DNA of 9,491 nt from Tannerella sp. GTDB taxonomy: Bacteria > Bacteroidota > Bacteroidia > Bacteroidales > Tannerellaceae. The notes under the pieces are model-generated. The model worked only from the letters and a program-made list of their open reading frames with translations, ran no database searches and was not told the origin of the DNA. Every line of letters begins with the position of its first letter. Positions within the stretch are counted from its first letter, which is position 1. Position numbers and translations under genes: made by a program. The stretch spans positions 1 through 9,491 of the forward strand of contig JAISGW010000037.1 in NCBI GenBank assembly GCA_031262895.1, given 5' to 3'. Below are positions 1 through 6,901 of this stretch, piece by piece.

Positions 1-1393
1 TTAGGCTGCTGATGCCGGTACGTTCGATTTCGCGCTGCTGTATCTTGAGCAGGTAATCTTTGCCGGAGAAGGACAGCTCGCGGAGTTCGTCCAGCTCGGC
101 GTTCACCCCCTTGGCAATGACGCCGCCCTTGTTGACTAACAGAGGCGGGTCGGGGGTAATTTCCTTGGCGATGCGCTCGCGGATGGGGTCGCAGGCGTCG
201 AGTTGCCCGCCTATACTTTGCAAGTCCGGTTCTTCGGCGGCCAGGCAAGCCGCCTTGATGGGGACGATGGCGTTCAGGGCGTTCTTCAATTGCACCAGCT
301 CGCGGGGCGTGACGCGGCCGACGGCCACCTTGGAGATGATGCGCTCCAGGTCGCCGATTTGGCCGATGGCCTCTTCTAAGGTCTCCCTCAATTCGGGTGC
401 CTTGAAAAAGTACTCCACGATGTGCTGCCTTGCCTCTATGGGCTTGATGTCTTTCAATGGGAAGAGCAACCAGCGGCGCAGCAGGCGCGAACCCATGGGC
501 GAGATGGTCTTGTCCATCACGCCCAACAGGCTGGAGCCGCCTTCGTTCATGGGGCTGACCAGCTCGAGGCTGCGGACAGTAAACTTATCGAGGCGCACAT
601 AACGCGCTTCTTCGATGCGCGAGAGCTTCGTGATATGCGAGATGTGCGTATGCTGGGTGAGGTCGAGGTAATGCAGGACGGCTCCCGAAGCAACCAAGCC
701 CAGACGCAGGTTCTCCACGCCGAAGCCTTTCAGGTTCTTCACCTCGAAATGCTTCAGCAGGCGCTCCACGGCCCCATCGTAGTTGAAGGCCCAGTCTTCC
801 AGCTCGAAGCTCAGGTAGCGGGAGCCGAAGCGCTCTTCGAAGAGCCGCCGTTTGGCGCGTTCCACCAGCACCTCCTTGGGCGAGAAATTGTTCAGCAGCT
901 TGTCCATGTAATCGGGCACGCCCTCGGCCGTCAGAAACTCGCCGGTGGAGATGTCAAGGAAGGCGATACCGCATTGGTCCTTTTCGAAATGGACGGCGGC
1001 CAACCAGTTGTTCTCTTTGTTGTTGAGCAGGGCGTCGCCCATGGAAACGCCGGGGGTGACTAATTCGGTGAGGCCGCGCTTGACTAAGGTCTTAGCCAAT
1101 TTCGGGTCTTCCAACTGGTCGCAGATGGCCACCCGTTTGCCGGCGCGCACTAAGCGGGGCAGGTAAGAGTCTAAGGCGTGATGGGGGAAACCGGCCATGG
1201 GCACTTCGGCGGCAGTTTTCCCGTTGGAACGCTTGGTCTGCGCGATGCCCAGGATTTCGGCGCCCGCGATGGCGTCGTCGCCGTACATTTCGTAAAAGTC
1301 GCCTACGCGGAAGAGCAGGATGGCATCGGGATGTTTCTTTTTGATGTCATAGTATTGGCGCATCAGGGGCGTATCAAGCGGATTCCTCGGCAT
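1..1393 (-). CDS. mutS: DNA mismatch repair protein MutS, N-terminal 464 residues (3' end outside window)
   Basis: MutS binds base mismatches and small loops in DNA and, through its ATPase, recruits MutL to start repair. I translated this from the ATG at 1391-1393; the frame stays open to the left edge. Residues 1-115 or so are the mismatch-binding domain: LLFRVGDFYEMYGDDA contains the Phe-x-Glu pair (F33, E35) that wedges into the mismatch. The connector domain follows (ALLNNKENNWLAAV, DISTGEF), then the core/lever domain (SPMGSRLLRRWLLFPL). The visible part ends at EIERTGISSL, near the clamp domain. The clamp and the Walker ATPase are outside the window; bacterial MutS is usually about 850-870 residues. 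The start is 14 bases after the ychF stop and has a good ribosome binding site, so the two genes are probably co-transcribed. The N-terminal extension before the Phe-x-Glu motif has normal length, which supports this start. Confidence 0.97.
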   Translation of the reverse strand, partial: MPRNPLDTPLMRQYYDIKKKHPDAILLFRVGDFYEMYGDDAIAGAEILGIAQTKRSNGKTAAEVPMAGFPHHALDSYLPRLVRAGKRVAICDQLEDPKLAKTLVKRGLTELVTPGVSMGDALLNNKENNWLAAVHFEKDQCGIAFLDISTGEFLTAEGVPDYMDKLLNNFSPKEVLVERAKRRLFEERFGSRYLSFELEDWAFNYDGAVERLLKHFEVKNLKGFGVENLRLGLVASGAVLHYLDLTQHTHISHITKLSRIEEARYVRLDKFTVRSLELVSPMNEGGSSLLGVMDKTISPMGSRLLRRWLLFPLKDIKPIEARQHIVEYFFKAPELRETLEEAIGQIGDLERIISKVAVGRVTPRELVQLKNALNAIVPIKAACLAAEEPDLQSIGGQLDACDPIRERIAKEITPDPPLLVNKGGVIAKGVNAELDELRELSFSGKDYLLKIQQREIERTGISSL

Positions 1394-1399
1394 GTCGGG

Positions 1400-1405
1400 C
1401 CTCCC
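1400..1405 (-). promoter_or_regulatory. Strong Shine-Dalgarno sequence for mutS
   Basis: On the minus strand the 14 bases between the ychF stop and the mutS ATG contain GGGAGG, six bases before the ATG. Bacteroidetes genes commonly lack a recognisable Shine-Dalgarno sequence, and the other starts in this window have AT-rich leaders without one. It fixes the mutS start and suggests efficient re-initiation by ribosomes that finish ychF. That functional reading is inference. Confidence 0.6.
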
Positions 1406-1407
1406 GC

Positions 1408-2508
1408 TTAGACGTTGAATCGGAAGTGCATGATGTCGCCGTCCTGCACCACATAATCCTTGCCTTCCACGGCCATCTTGCCGGCTTCTTTGACGGCGGC
1501 CTCCGAGCCGTAGCTGAGGAAGTCCTCATATTTGATGACTTCGGCGCGGATGAAACCTTTCTCGAAGTCCGTATGGATGACGCCCGCGCATTGCGGCGCC
1601 TTGTCGCCCTTATGGTAAGTCCAGGCGCGCACTTCGTCGGGGCCGGCCGTCAGGAAAGTCTCTAAGTTGAGCAGCTTGTAGGCCGATTTGATGAGACGGT
1701 TCACGCCCGACTCCTCCAGCCCGATTTCGGCGAGGAACAGCTGCCGTTCCTCGTAAGTCTCCAGCTCGGCAATCTCGCTCTCTATCTTGGCGGCGACGAC
1801 CAGCAGCTCGGCATTCTCTTCGCGGATGGCCTCGCGTACGGCCTCCACATAGGCGTTGCCCTTCACGGCCGAGGCCTCGTCCACATTACATATATACAAG
1901 ACGGGTTTGGCCGTGAGCAGGAAAAGCTCGCGCGCCGTCCGTTGCTCCTCTTTCGTGTCGAACTGCACCGTGCGGGCGCTCTTGCCCTGTTGCAGGGCCT
2001 CCTTGTAACGGGCCAGCACTTCGTAGGCCACCTTGGCCTGCTTGTCGCCGGTGGCGGCCTGCTTCTGCACCTTGTTGATGCGGCTCTCCACCGTTTCCAA
2101 ATCCTTTATCTGAAGTTCGGTATCTATGATTTCCTTGTCACGCACCGGGTCTATGCTCCCGTCCACATGTACAATGTTGCCGTCGTCGAAGCAACGCAGC
2201 ACATGCAGGATGGCGTCGGTCTCCCGGATATTGCCCAGAAATTTGTTGCCCAGACCTTCGCCCTTGCTGGCTCCTTTCACCAAGCCGGCAATGTCTACGA
2301 TTTCTACCGTAGTGGGCACAATGCGTTGCGGGTGTACCAGCGCCGCCAGTTTGTTCAGGCGTTCATCGGGGACGGTAATCATCCCCACGTTCGGTTCTAT
2401 CGTGCAAAAGGGGAAATTGGCCGACTGGGCCTTTGCGTTCGACAAACAATTAAATAAGGTGGACTTGCCCACGTTCGGCAATCCGACTATGCCACATTGT
2501 AAAGACAT
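1408..2508 (-). CDS. ychF: Redox-regulated ribosome-associated ATPase YchF (Obg family)
   Basis: YchF/OLA1 is a near-universal P-loop NTPase of the TRAFAC/Obg group that binds ribosomes and hydrolyses ATP rather than GTP. The 366 residues match the usual length (about 363-366). Visible motifs are G1 GLPNVGKST (residues 9-17), G3 DIAG (72-75) followed by the glycine-rich KGASKGEGLGNKFL stretch, and a G4 position reading NVDE (208-211) in place of NKxD, the change linked to ATP preference. A histidine sits at 114, the residue reported as important for hydrolysis in E. coli YchF. A coiled-coil stretch lies around 130-175, and the C-terminal 80 or so residues form the TGS domain, ending KDYVVQDGDIMHFRFNV. 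The ATG at 2506-2508 gives the family's normal N-terminus. mutS follows after 14 bases; a -7 box lies 27 bases upstream. Confidence 0.97.
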   Translation of the reverse strand: MSLQCGIVGLPNVGKSTLFNCLSNAKAQSANFPFCTIEPNVGMITVPDERLNKLAALVHPQRIVPTTVEIVDIAGLVKGASKGEGLGNKFLGNIRETDAILHVLRCFDDGNIVHVDGSIDPVRDKEIIDTELQIKDLETVESRINKVQKQAATGDKQAKVAYEVLARYKEALQQGKSARTVQFDTKEEQRTARELFLLTAKPVLYICNVDEASAVKGNAYVEAVREAIREENAELLVVAAKIESEIAELETYEERQLFLAEIGLEESGVNRLIKSAYKLLNLETFLTAGPDEVRAWTYHKGDKAPQCAGVIHTDFEKGFIRAEVIKYEDFLSYGSEAAVKEAGKMAVEGKDYVVQDGDIMHFRFNV

Positions 2509-2535
2509 GCTGTATGAATATTTTTATTAGAGCAA

Positions 2536-2543
2536 CAAAGGTA
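2536..2543 (-). promoter_or_regulatory. Putative Bacteroidetes -7 box for ychF-mutS
   Basis: The minus strand reads TACCTTTG, an exact match to the Bacteroidetes sigma-ABfr -7 consensus TAnnTTTG, ending 27 bases before the ychF ATG. I find no TTG-type -33 element at the expected 19-21 base distance; that position lies inside the heptad repeats. The call rests on the -7 box and its position alone. Confidence 0.45.
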
Positions 2544-2547
2544 AGAC

Positions 2548-2647
2548 AAATTGAGTTATGAGTTATGAGTTATGAATTATGAGTTGCGCGTGGCGCTGTG
2601 GCTTCGCCCTAACTCATAACTCATAATTCATAACTCATAACTAATTT
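2548..2647. repeat. Intergenic inverted repeat built from GAGTTAT heptads
   Basis: The left arm (2554-2585) and right arm (2611-2642) are each 32 bases and are reverse complements at 30 of 32 positions; the difference is which heptad carries the GAATTAT variant. Each arm consists of tandem 7-base units: GAGTTAT three times, GAATTAT, then GAGTT on the left. The outer AAATT/AATTT bases extend the palindrome past a one-base bulge. The 25-base centre (2586-2610) is GC-rich and can itself pair as GGCG with CGCC. It begins right after the GH31 stop and reaches almost to the ychF -7 box. Similar heptads are, from memory, common between genes in Bacteroidales. It could act as a transcript-end stem-loop for GH31, or be a non-autonomous repeat element; I see no direct target duplication. 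Confidence 0.85.
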
Positions 2648-5180
2648 ATTGTTTCCACTGCACGGCCTGCAGGAACCACTGGACTTCGTCGTCCTTCAGT
2701 TTCTGTTCCTTCAGGAGTTCCGGCAGCTGCTTGTAGCTCTGGCGGAAGACACTGACACGCCGGCTAAGCTGGTCGGGATAGTAGGAGACGGCACGGCCGG
2801 CCGATTCCATATCGCCCAACTTTTCCGTATAGTTGATGCCGGCATGGCGGTACTTCAAGGCGACGATGGCTTTCTGGAAGCGATGGAACTGTCCGTAAAG
2901 GCCGTCGCTCAACTCGGGGGCGTCGGAGGGATAGGTGATGCGGACGCTCTTCGCCTGGCTGCAGTCGGTGAGGGGCAAGGTGATGGTAAGCGCGAGCGCG
3001 TTGCCGTCGTAGGTGTAGGGCACGGATTGTCCGTTCATCTCCACGCTTTGCGGCACGGCGGAGCAGAGCACTTTCACCTTATAAGTACGTTGTGCGGGCA
3101 TCCCCTTATAGCTGCCCGTGCGGGCGCCGATGTGCACGGTAAGCACGTTGCCCTCGCGTTCGGAAGAGAAGGGGGTGAAGGCGTATTGCGTGGGATAGAG
3201 CTGATCGTCGCCATTGTCCTCATAAAACTTGAACGCGCCTTTGGCGCCGGGGAAGACGCAGGCGGTGACCGTCTCGTCGTTGCCGCGCAGGTTCTTCACT
3301 TGACCATAGAGCGGAAGGATGGAACCGGCCTTCACATAGACAGGATATTCGTCGAGGGCGAAGCTGCGTTCCACGGTCTGCCCGCCTTTCAAAAGGGTGC
3401 CCGTGCTCCATTCATACCAGTCGTTGCCGGCAGGCAGCCAGACCTTGACCGTGGCATAGCCGTCCTTCATGGGCGTCGTGACGGGGGCAATCAGCAATTG
3501 GTCGCCGAACATGTATTCGTCGCGGAATTCCGTGCTGTAAGCCTCCTTGGCTTCAGGATAGTCGTAATACATCGGCCGGCAGAGGGAGATGCCCGTGTCG
3601 TAAGTCTTCCGTGCCATCGTATAGATGTAAGGCGCCAGGGTGTAGCGCGTACGAATAGCCTGCGTCAGCACGTCGACATACTGCTTGTCGAAAGCCCAAG
3701 GTTCCTTGTTCATCTGGCCGTTCTTACTGGAGTGGGTACGCATGATAGGGCTGAAGGCGCCGAATTGCATCCAGCGGGCGAAGAGTTCGTCATCCAACTG
3801 GTGATGATGCGGCAGGAACTGGTGTCCGCCGAGGTCGTGGCTCCAATATCCGTAAAGCACGTTGGAGGCCATGGTGGTGAAGTAAGGCTGAAAGGCCAGC
3901 GTCTTCCAGGAATGGAAGGAGTCGCCGGAGAATCCCACCTGGTAGCGGTGGTTGCCCAGGCCGCCCCAGCGGTGGTAGAGCAGCGGCCGTTTGTCGCCCG
4001 AGCGTTGCATGTCGGAAAAGAAGACGTAGTTGAGCCACCAAGTGTTGTTCAAGCCCTTTATCTTCTTGTCGTAAGGCCATTGCTGCCAATCGAGCCACCA
4101 GAAGTCGACACCCTCCTTCATCATCGGGTGCAGGATGGTATTGAACCAGCCGCTCATGTAGCGCTTGTCGGAGCCAACGTAAGGAATCCGCGCCTTGGTG
4201 GCGGGGTCTATGCCCATCCATTTGGCCATTTCGGGATATTTCTCTTCGTAAGAGGCGACGCCTTCGGCGGGATGCAGGTTAAGCGTCACTTCCAGATTGT
4301 TGTCGTTCACGTATTTCAGGAAGCCGGCCGGGTCGGGGAAGAGGCGGCGGTTCCAGGTGAAGCCTGTCCAGCCGCCCTTGCCGGGTTCGGTGTAATGCCA
4401 GTCCATGTCGACTACCAGAACGTCCAAGGGGATATTATACTTGTGGAAGTTGTCCAGCAGGTTATGTATCTCGTTGTCCGAGTAACTCCAGTAACGCGAC
4501 CACCAGTAACCGAAGGCGAAGCGGGGCGGCAGGGGCACTTTGCCGGCAAAGACGGTGAAGTCCTTCAACGCGGCCTTGTAGTCATGCCCGTAAGCCATGA
4601 AGTAGAAGTCCTGTCCGCCGTTATCGGGGCGCACCTCCACCCAGGGCCAGTCCGAATGGTCGAAGAGGAAGTTGTGCGAATCGTCGAGGAAAGTCCAGCC
4701 GTCGGTAGCCAGAAGGCCGTTTTCTATGGGCATGAGCTTGTGGTTATACAAGCTGCTGTCGCCCTCGAAGCCGTCGAAGGTGCGGTAAGTCCCTTTCAGG
4801 TTGCCGGTCTGCGCGAGTCCCGGATGCCATTTGAAGGGGCGCTGCCCCTTTGCGGCGCTGATGAAGAGGTTGTCTTTGGTGAATTTCCCGCTGTTCTTCT
4901 TGTACTTCAGCTTCATCTTGGCGGTGGTGATTTCCACCCAAGAGCCGGACTTTTTCAGGCGGTAGTCCACTTTGGGATATTCCCGGTTGACACAGAGGAA
5001 AGAGGCTTGGTCGACGAACTTCCCGTCGGGCGCCCATTCCATGCGCATCGTGCCGTCGGTGATGACGGTGAAGCGCACATGCGCGTCGCGATAAGCAATA
5101 TTAGGCGACAGGGCTTCCTGTCCCCAAGCTAAACTGCTAAAGGCGAGCGCAAACAATAAGGTAAGAAAATGCTTTTTCAT
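2646..5180 (-). CDS. Secreted glycoside hydrolase family 31 alpha-glycosidase
   Basis: Retaining alpha-glycosidase of family GH31, predicted periplasmic. I start at the ATG at 5178-5180 (844 residues), because it gives a clean type I signal peptide (MKKHFLTLLFALAFSSLAWG, cleavage before Gln21); an ATG at 5202-5204 would add eight residues before it. After an N-terminal beta-sandwich, the (beta/alpha)8 barrel carries FGYWWSRYWSYSD (about 223-235), VLVVDMDWH (254-262), the nucleophile segment DFWWLDWQQW with Asp364, the acid/base segment GFSGDSFHSW with Asp420, and WSHDLGGH. Beta-sandwich domains follow, including a DUF5110-like region, then a helical C-terminal extension of about 90 residues. 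The nucleophile is followed by WQQ instead of the common DxNE of alpha-glucosidases, so I do not assign a substrate. There are no SusC/SusD-like neighbours, so it is not in a visible polysaccharide utilisation locus. Confidence 0.93.
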   Translation of the reverse strand: MKKHFLTLLFALAFSSLAWGQEALSPNIAYRDAHVRFTVITDGTMRMEWAPDGKFVDQASFLCVNREYPKVDYRLKKSGSWVEITTAKMKLKYKKNSGKFTKDNLFISAAKGQRPFKWHPGLAQTGNLKGTYRTFDGFEGDSSLYNHKLMPIENGLLATDGWTFLDDSHNFLFDHSDWPWVEVRPDNGGQDFYFMAYGHDYKAALKDFTVFAGKVPLPPRFAFGYWWSRYWSYSDNEIHNLLDNFHKYNIPLDVLVVDMDWHYTEPGKGGWTGFTWNRRLFPDPAGFLKYVNDNNLEVTLNLHPAEGVASYEEKYPEMAKWMGIDPATKARIPYVGSDKRYMSGWFNTILHPMMKEGVDFWWLDWQQWPYDKKIKGLNNTWWLNYVFFSDMQRSGDKRPLLYHRWGGLGNHRYQVGFSGDSFHSWKTLAFQPYFTTMASNVLYGYWSHDLGGHQFLPHHHQLDDELFARWMQFGAFSPIMRTHSSKNGQMNKEPWAFDKQYVDVLTQAIRTRYTLAPYIYTMARKTYDTGISLCRPMYYDYPEAKEAYSTEFRDEYMFGDQLLIAPVTTPMKDGYATVKVWLPAGNDWYEWSTGTLLKGGQTVERSFALDEYPVYVKAGSILPLYGQVKNLRGNDETVTACVFPGAKGAFKFYEDNGDDQLYPTQYAFTPFSSEREGNVLTVHIGARTGSYKGMPAQRTYKVKVLCSAVPQSVEMNGQSVPYTYDGNALALTITLPLTDCSQAKSVRITYPSDAPELSDGLYGQFHRFQKAIVALKYRHAGINYTEKLGDMESAGRAVSYYPDQLSRRVSVFRQSYKQLPELLKEQKLKDDEVQWFLQAVQWKQ

Positions 5181-5214
5181 ATTTTTATAGGTATGTAAAG
5201 TCAAAAGGCCACAA

Positions 5215-5222
5215 CAAAAGTA
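5215..5222 (-). promoter_or_regulatory. Putative -7 box for the GH31 gene
   Basis: The minus strand reads TACTTTTG, matching TAnnTTTG, 34 bases upstream of the chosen ATG at 5180. A transcript start a few bases downstream would give a leader of roughly 25 bases. It would leave almost no leader for the alternative ATG at 5204, which supports the downstream start. No clear -33 TTG is visible. Confidence 0.45.
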
Positions 5223-5271
5223 CGGACTATTCCTCCCCGCTGTCCGACGTATGGATTTTATGGGATTATTT

Positions 5272-5312
5272 AATAAAAAGAAAGCCCAACCACCAAGGCC
5301 GGACTTCCTTCC
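5272..5312 (-). terminator. Probable intrinsic terminator of the oxidoreductase operon
   Basis: About 20 bases after the gamma-subunit stop, the minus strand reads AGGAAGGAAGTCC, a GC-rich loop of about 14 bases, then GGGCTTTCTTTTTATT. AAGTCC pairs with GGGCTT, and the preceding GGAAGG can go on pairing with the following T-rich run through A-U and G-U pairs. A stem followed by a T tract before an independent gene is what an intrinsic terminator should look like. The G-U pairs and large loop keep confidence moderate. Confidence 0.5.
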
Positions 5313-5331
5313 TATCCATCTTAAAAAAACG

Positions 5332-5877
5332 TCATTGAATTTCTTTTACCAAGCCCATGCCGCGGCGTATAGCCTCCTCGTTCATGGGAAGCAGCTTGTG
5401 GTGGCGTGCAGGCAGGGTCTTTTTCAGCCCGGCCATCACGTTCTCCAATTTGACCATGGGAGCGATTTTCAGGAGTCCGCCGAGAAGGAGCATGTTGAAG
5501 GCCTTCTCGTTCTGCATCTCCGTGGCGGCGTCCATGGCGTCGACGCGGTAGACGCGGATGTCCTTGCGTTGGATGTCGCGGTGTATGCCGTAGCCGTCAT
5601 ACAGGAGGATGCCGCCGGGCTTCACCTTGTTCTCGAACTTGTCGAGCGAAGGCTGGTTGAGGATGATAGCGATGTCGTAGGCATTGAGGATGGGCGAGGA
5701 GATAGGCTCGTCGGAGAGGATGACCGTCACATTGGCCGTGCCGCCCCGCTGTTCCGGGCCGTAAGAAGGCAGCCAGCTGACCTCCTTCCCTTCCATAAGT
5801 CCCGAGTAGGCGAGGATTTTACCCATCGAGAGCACGCCTTGCCCGCCGAATCCGGCTATGATGATTTCTTCTTTCAT
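5332..5877 (-). CDS. 2-oxoacid:ferredoxin oxidoreductase, gamma subunit
   Basis: The gamma subunit (POR/VOR/KOR catalytic domain, 181 residues, the usual size for a separate gamma chain) helps bind CoA in the enzyme that oxidatively decarboxylates 2-oxoacids to acyl-CoA with ferredoxin as acceptor, or runs the reverse. The N-terminus IIIAGFGGQGVLSMGKIL (GFGGQG at 9-14) is the family's glycine-rich signature, and SYGPEQRGGTANVTV (from residue 38) is its second conserved block. It is the last gene of the operon, 12 bases after the beta-subunit stop, and is followed by a probable terminator. It could be labelled KorC or VorC-like; the gamma chain alone does not show which 2-oxoacid is used. Confidence 0.93.
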   Translation of the reverse strand: MKEEIIIAGFGGQGVLSMGKILAYSGLMEGKEVSWLPSYGPEQRGGTANVTVILSDEPISSPILNAYDIAIILNQPSLDKFENKVKPGGILLYDGYGIHRDIQRKDIRVYRVDAMDAATEMQNEKAFNMLLLGGLLKIAPMVKLENVMAGLKKTLPARHHKLLPMNEEAIRRGMGLVKEIQ

Positions 5878-5889
5878 TTCTTATAACGC

Positions 5890-6654
5890 TTATTCTTTGT
5901 TCTTCAAATCACCTAAGGGATAGAAGGGGAACATGTTCTCTTCCATCCATTTGTTAGCTTCGGCGGGACTGCGCTTCCAACCGGAGGCACAGGTGGAGAC
6001 AAATTCCACCACCGAAGTGCCGCGTCCGGCCATGGAGTTCTCGAAAGCCTTGCGCAGCATTTTCTTGGCCTTGCGCACGGCAGCGGCCGTATGCACGCTC
6101 TGCCGTGTCACCAAGCAGGTGCCTTCAAGCTGGGCGAGCAGGTCGGTAATCTTCAGGGGATAGCCGTTCAGGGCCACGTCGCGCCCCATCGGACAGGTAG
6201 AAGTGGGCATGCCGACAAGGGTGGTAGGCGCCATCTGTCCGCCCGTCATGCCGTAAATGGCATTGTTGACGAAGACGATGACGATGTTCTCACCACGGTT
6301 GCAGGCGTGGATGGTCTCGGCCGTACCGATGGCGGCCAAGTCACCGTCGCCCTGGTAGGTGAAAATCATCTTCGAGGGATTCAGGCGCTTCAAGGCGGTG
6401 GCCAAGGCGGGGGCGCGCCCGTGGGCGGCTTCTACCCAGTCGATGTCCAAATAATTGTATGCGAAGACGGCGCAGCCGACGGGCGACACGCCGATGGTAT
6501 CTTCTTCCATGCCCATTTCGGTAATGACCTCGGCAATCAGCTTGTGGATGACGCCGTGGCTGCAGCCCGGGCAATAGTGCATCGGCGTGTCGTTCATCAG
6601 TTCCGGCTTGCCGTACACCAAGTTTTCAGGTTTTATGATTTCAGAAAGTTCCAT
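5890..6654 (-). CDS. 2-oxoacid:ferredoxin oxidoreductase, TPP-binding beta subunit
   Basis: The 254-residue beta subunit holds thiamine diphosphate and usually the proximal 4Fe-4S cluster of a KOR/VOR-type enzyme. The cofactor motif is visible: GDGDLAAIG at 102-110, then VNNAIYGMTGGQ from 129 (the GDG...NN pattern). Candidate cluster cysteines are C28 and C31 in HYCPGCSHG, C61 in SPVGC and a later cysteine such as the one in STCASGW. The segment AAHGRAPALATALKRLNP is also typical of KorB-like proteins. It lies 63 bases downstream of the small membrane gene and 12 bases before the gamma gene, and is probably translated from the operon message. RefSeq-style names would be korB or a VorA-like beta subunit; I leave the symbol open because substrate cannot be read from the sequence. 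Confidence 0.94.
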   Translation of the reverse strand: MELSEIIKPENLVYGKPELMNDTPMHYCPGCSHGVIHKLIAEVITEMGMEEDTIGVSPVGCAVFAYNYLDIDWVEAAHGRAPALATALKRLNPSKMIFTYQGDGDLAAIGTAETIHACNRGENIVIVFVNNAIYGMTGGQMAPTTLVGMPTSTCPMGRDVALNGYPLKITDLLAQLEGTCLVTRQSVHTAAAVRKAKKMLRKAFENSMAGRGTSVVEFVSTCASGWKRSPAEANKWMEENMFPFYPLGDLKNKE

Positions 6655-6660
6655 ACTTCA

Positions 6661-6689
6661 GAAGTTATGTGTTTTGAATTATGAGTGAT
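6661..6689. repeat. Degenerate heptad repeat in the oxidoreductase operon
   Basis: The 63-base gap between the small membrane gene and the beta-subunit gene contains GAATTAT (6676-6682) and GAGTGAT (6683-6689), with GAAGTTAT further left. These resemble the GAGTTAT/GAATTAT heptads of the inverted repeat at 2548-2647. Only one unit matches exactly, so this may be a decayed copy or chance in an AT-rich spacer. Confidence 0.3.
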
Positions 6690-6717
6690 GCGTTTCGGAG
6701 AACCACCACCCATGTCT

Positions 6718-6897
6718 CTATTTAAAGAAGCGAAGCGCGTATTGCACAATACGTAGTGCCAAGGCCAGGCCGCCTACGATGAAGAAGGCCGTATGATGCG
6801 GCTTCGACCAGGTGGCCAGGTAGCAGGCGCCCGCGGCGATGGCCAGCAGCATGAAGGCCATGGTCATGAGTTCGTCGGTTTGGCTTCCGCGCATCAT
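6718..6897 (-). CDS. Small two-helix membrane protein within the oxidoreductase operon
   Basis: I do not recognise the family. Reading back from the ATG at 6895-6897 gives 59 residues, starting MMRGSQTDELMTM and ending RIVQYALRFFK before a TAG at 6718-6720; a second ATG follows immediately. Two hydrophobic segments are visible, about residues 10-30 (rich in M, L, A) and 36-55 (FFIVGGLALAL), joined by a short loop WSKPHH. The charged C-terminus (R, K) suggests both ends lie in the cytoplasm. The start is only four bases after the alpha-subunit stop, in the same direction, and GC content matches its neighbours, so it is very likely a real, co-transcribed gene. A membrane anchor or accessory for the otherwise soluble oxidoreductase is possible, but this is inference from position. 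Confidence 0.75.
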   Translation of the reverse strand: MMRGSQTDELMTMAFMLLAIAAGACYLATWSKPHHTAFFIVGGLALALRIVQYALRFFK

Positions 6898-6901
6898 GGC
6901 T

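Noticed and set aside
60..1411. Plus-strand open frames across the left end
   Set aside because: The minus strand here encodes MutS with recognisable motifs throughout. The plus-strand frames overlap it and each other and have no family resemblance.
2536..2650. A CRISPR array at the heptad repeats
   Set aside because: The units are contiguous 7-base repeats with no spacers and form a palindrome; no cas genes are present.
2649..5132. An 827-codon open reading frame on the plus strand, opposite the GH31 gene
   Set aside because: It shares codon boundaries exactly with the GH31 frame, so it stays open simply because GH31 avoids TTA, CTA and TCA codons. The sense strand has a signal peptide and catalytic motifs; the antisense product shows no recognisable domain.
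5181..5204. Upstream ATG (5202-5204) as the GH31 start
   Set aside because: It would put eight residues (MTLHTYKN) before an otherwise ideal signal peptide, and the -7 box at 5215-5222 would leave almost no leader.
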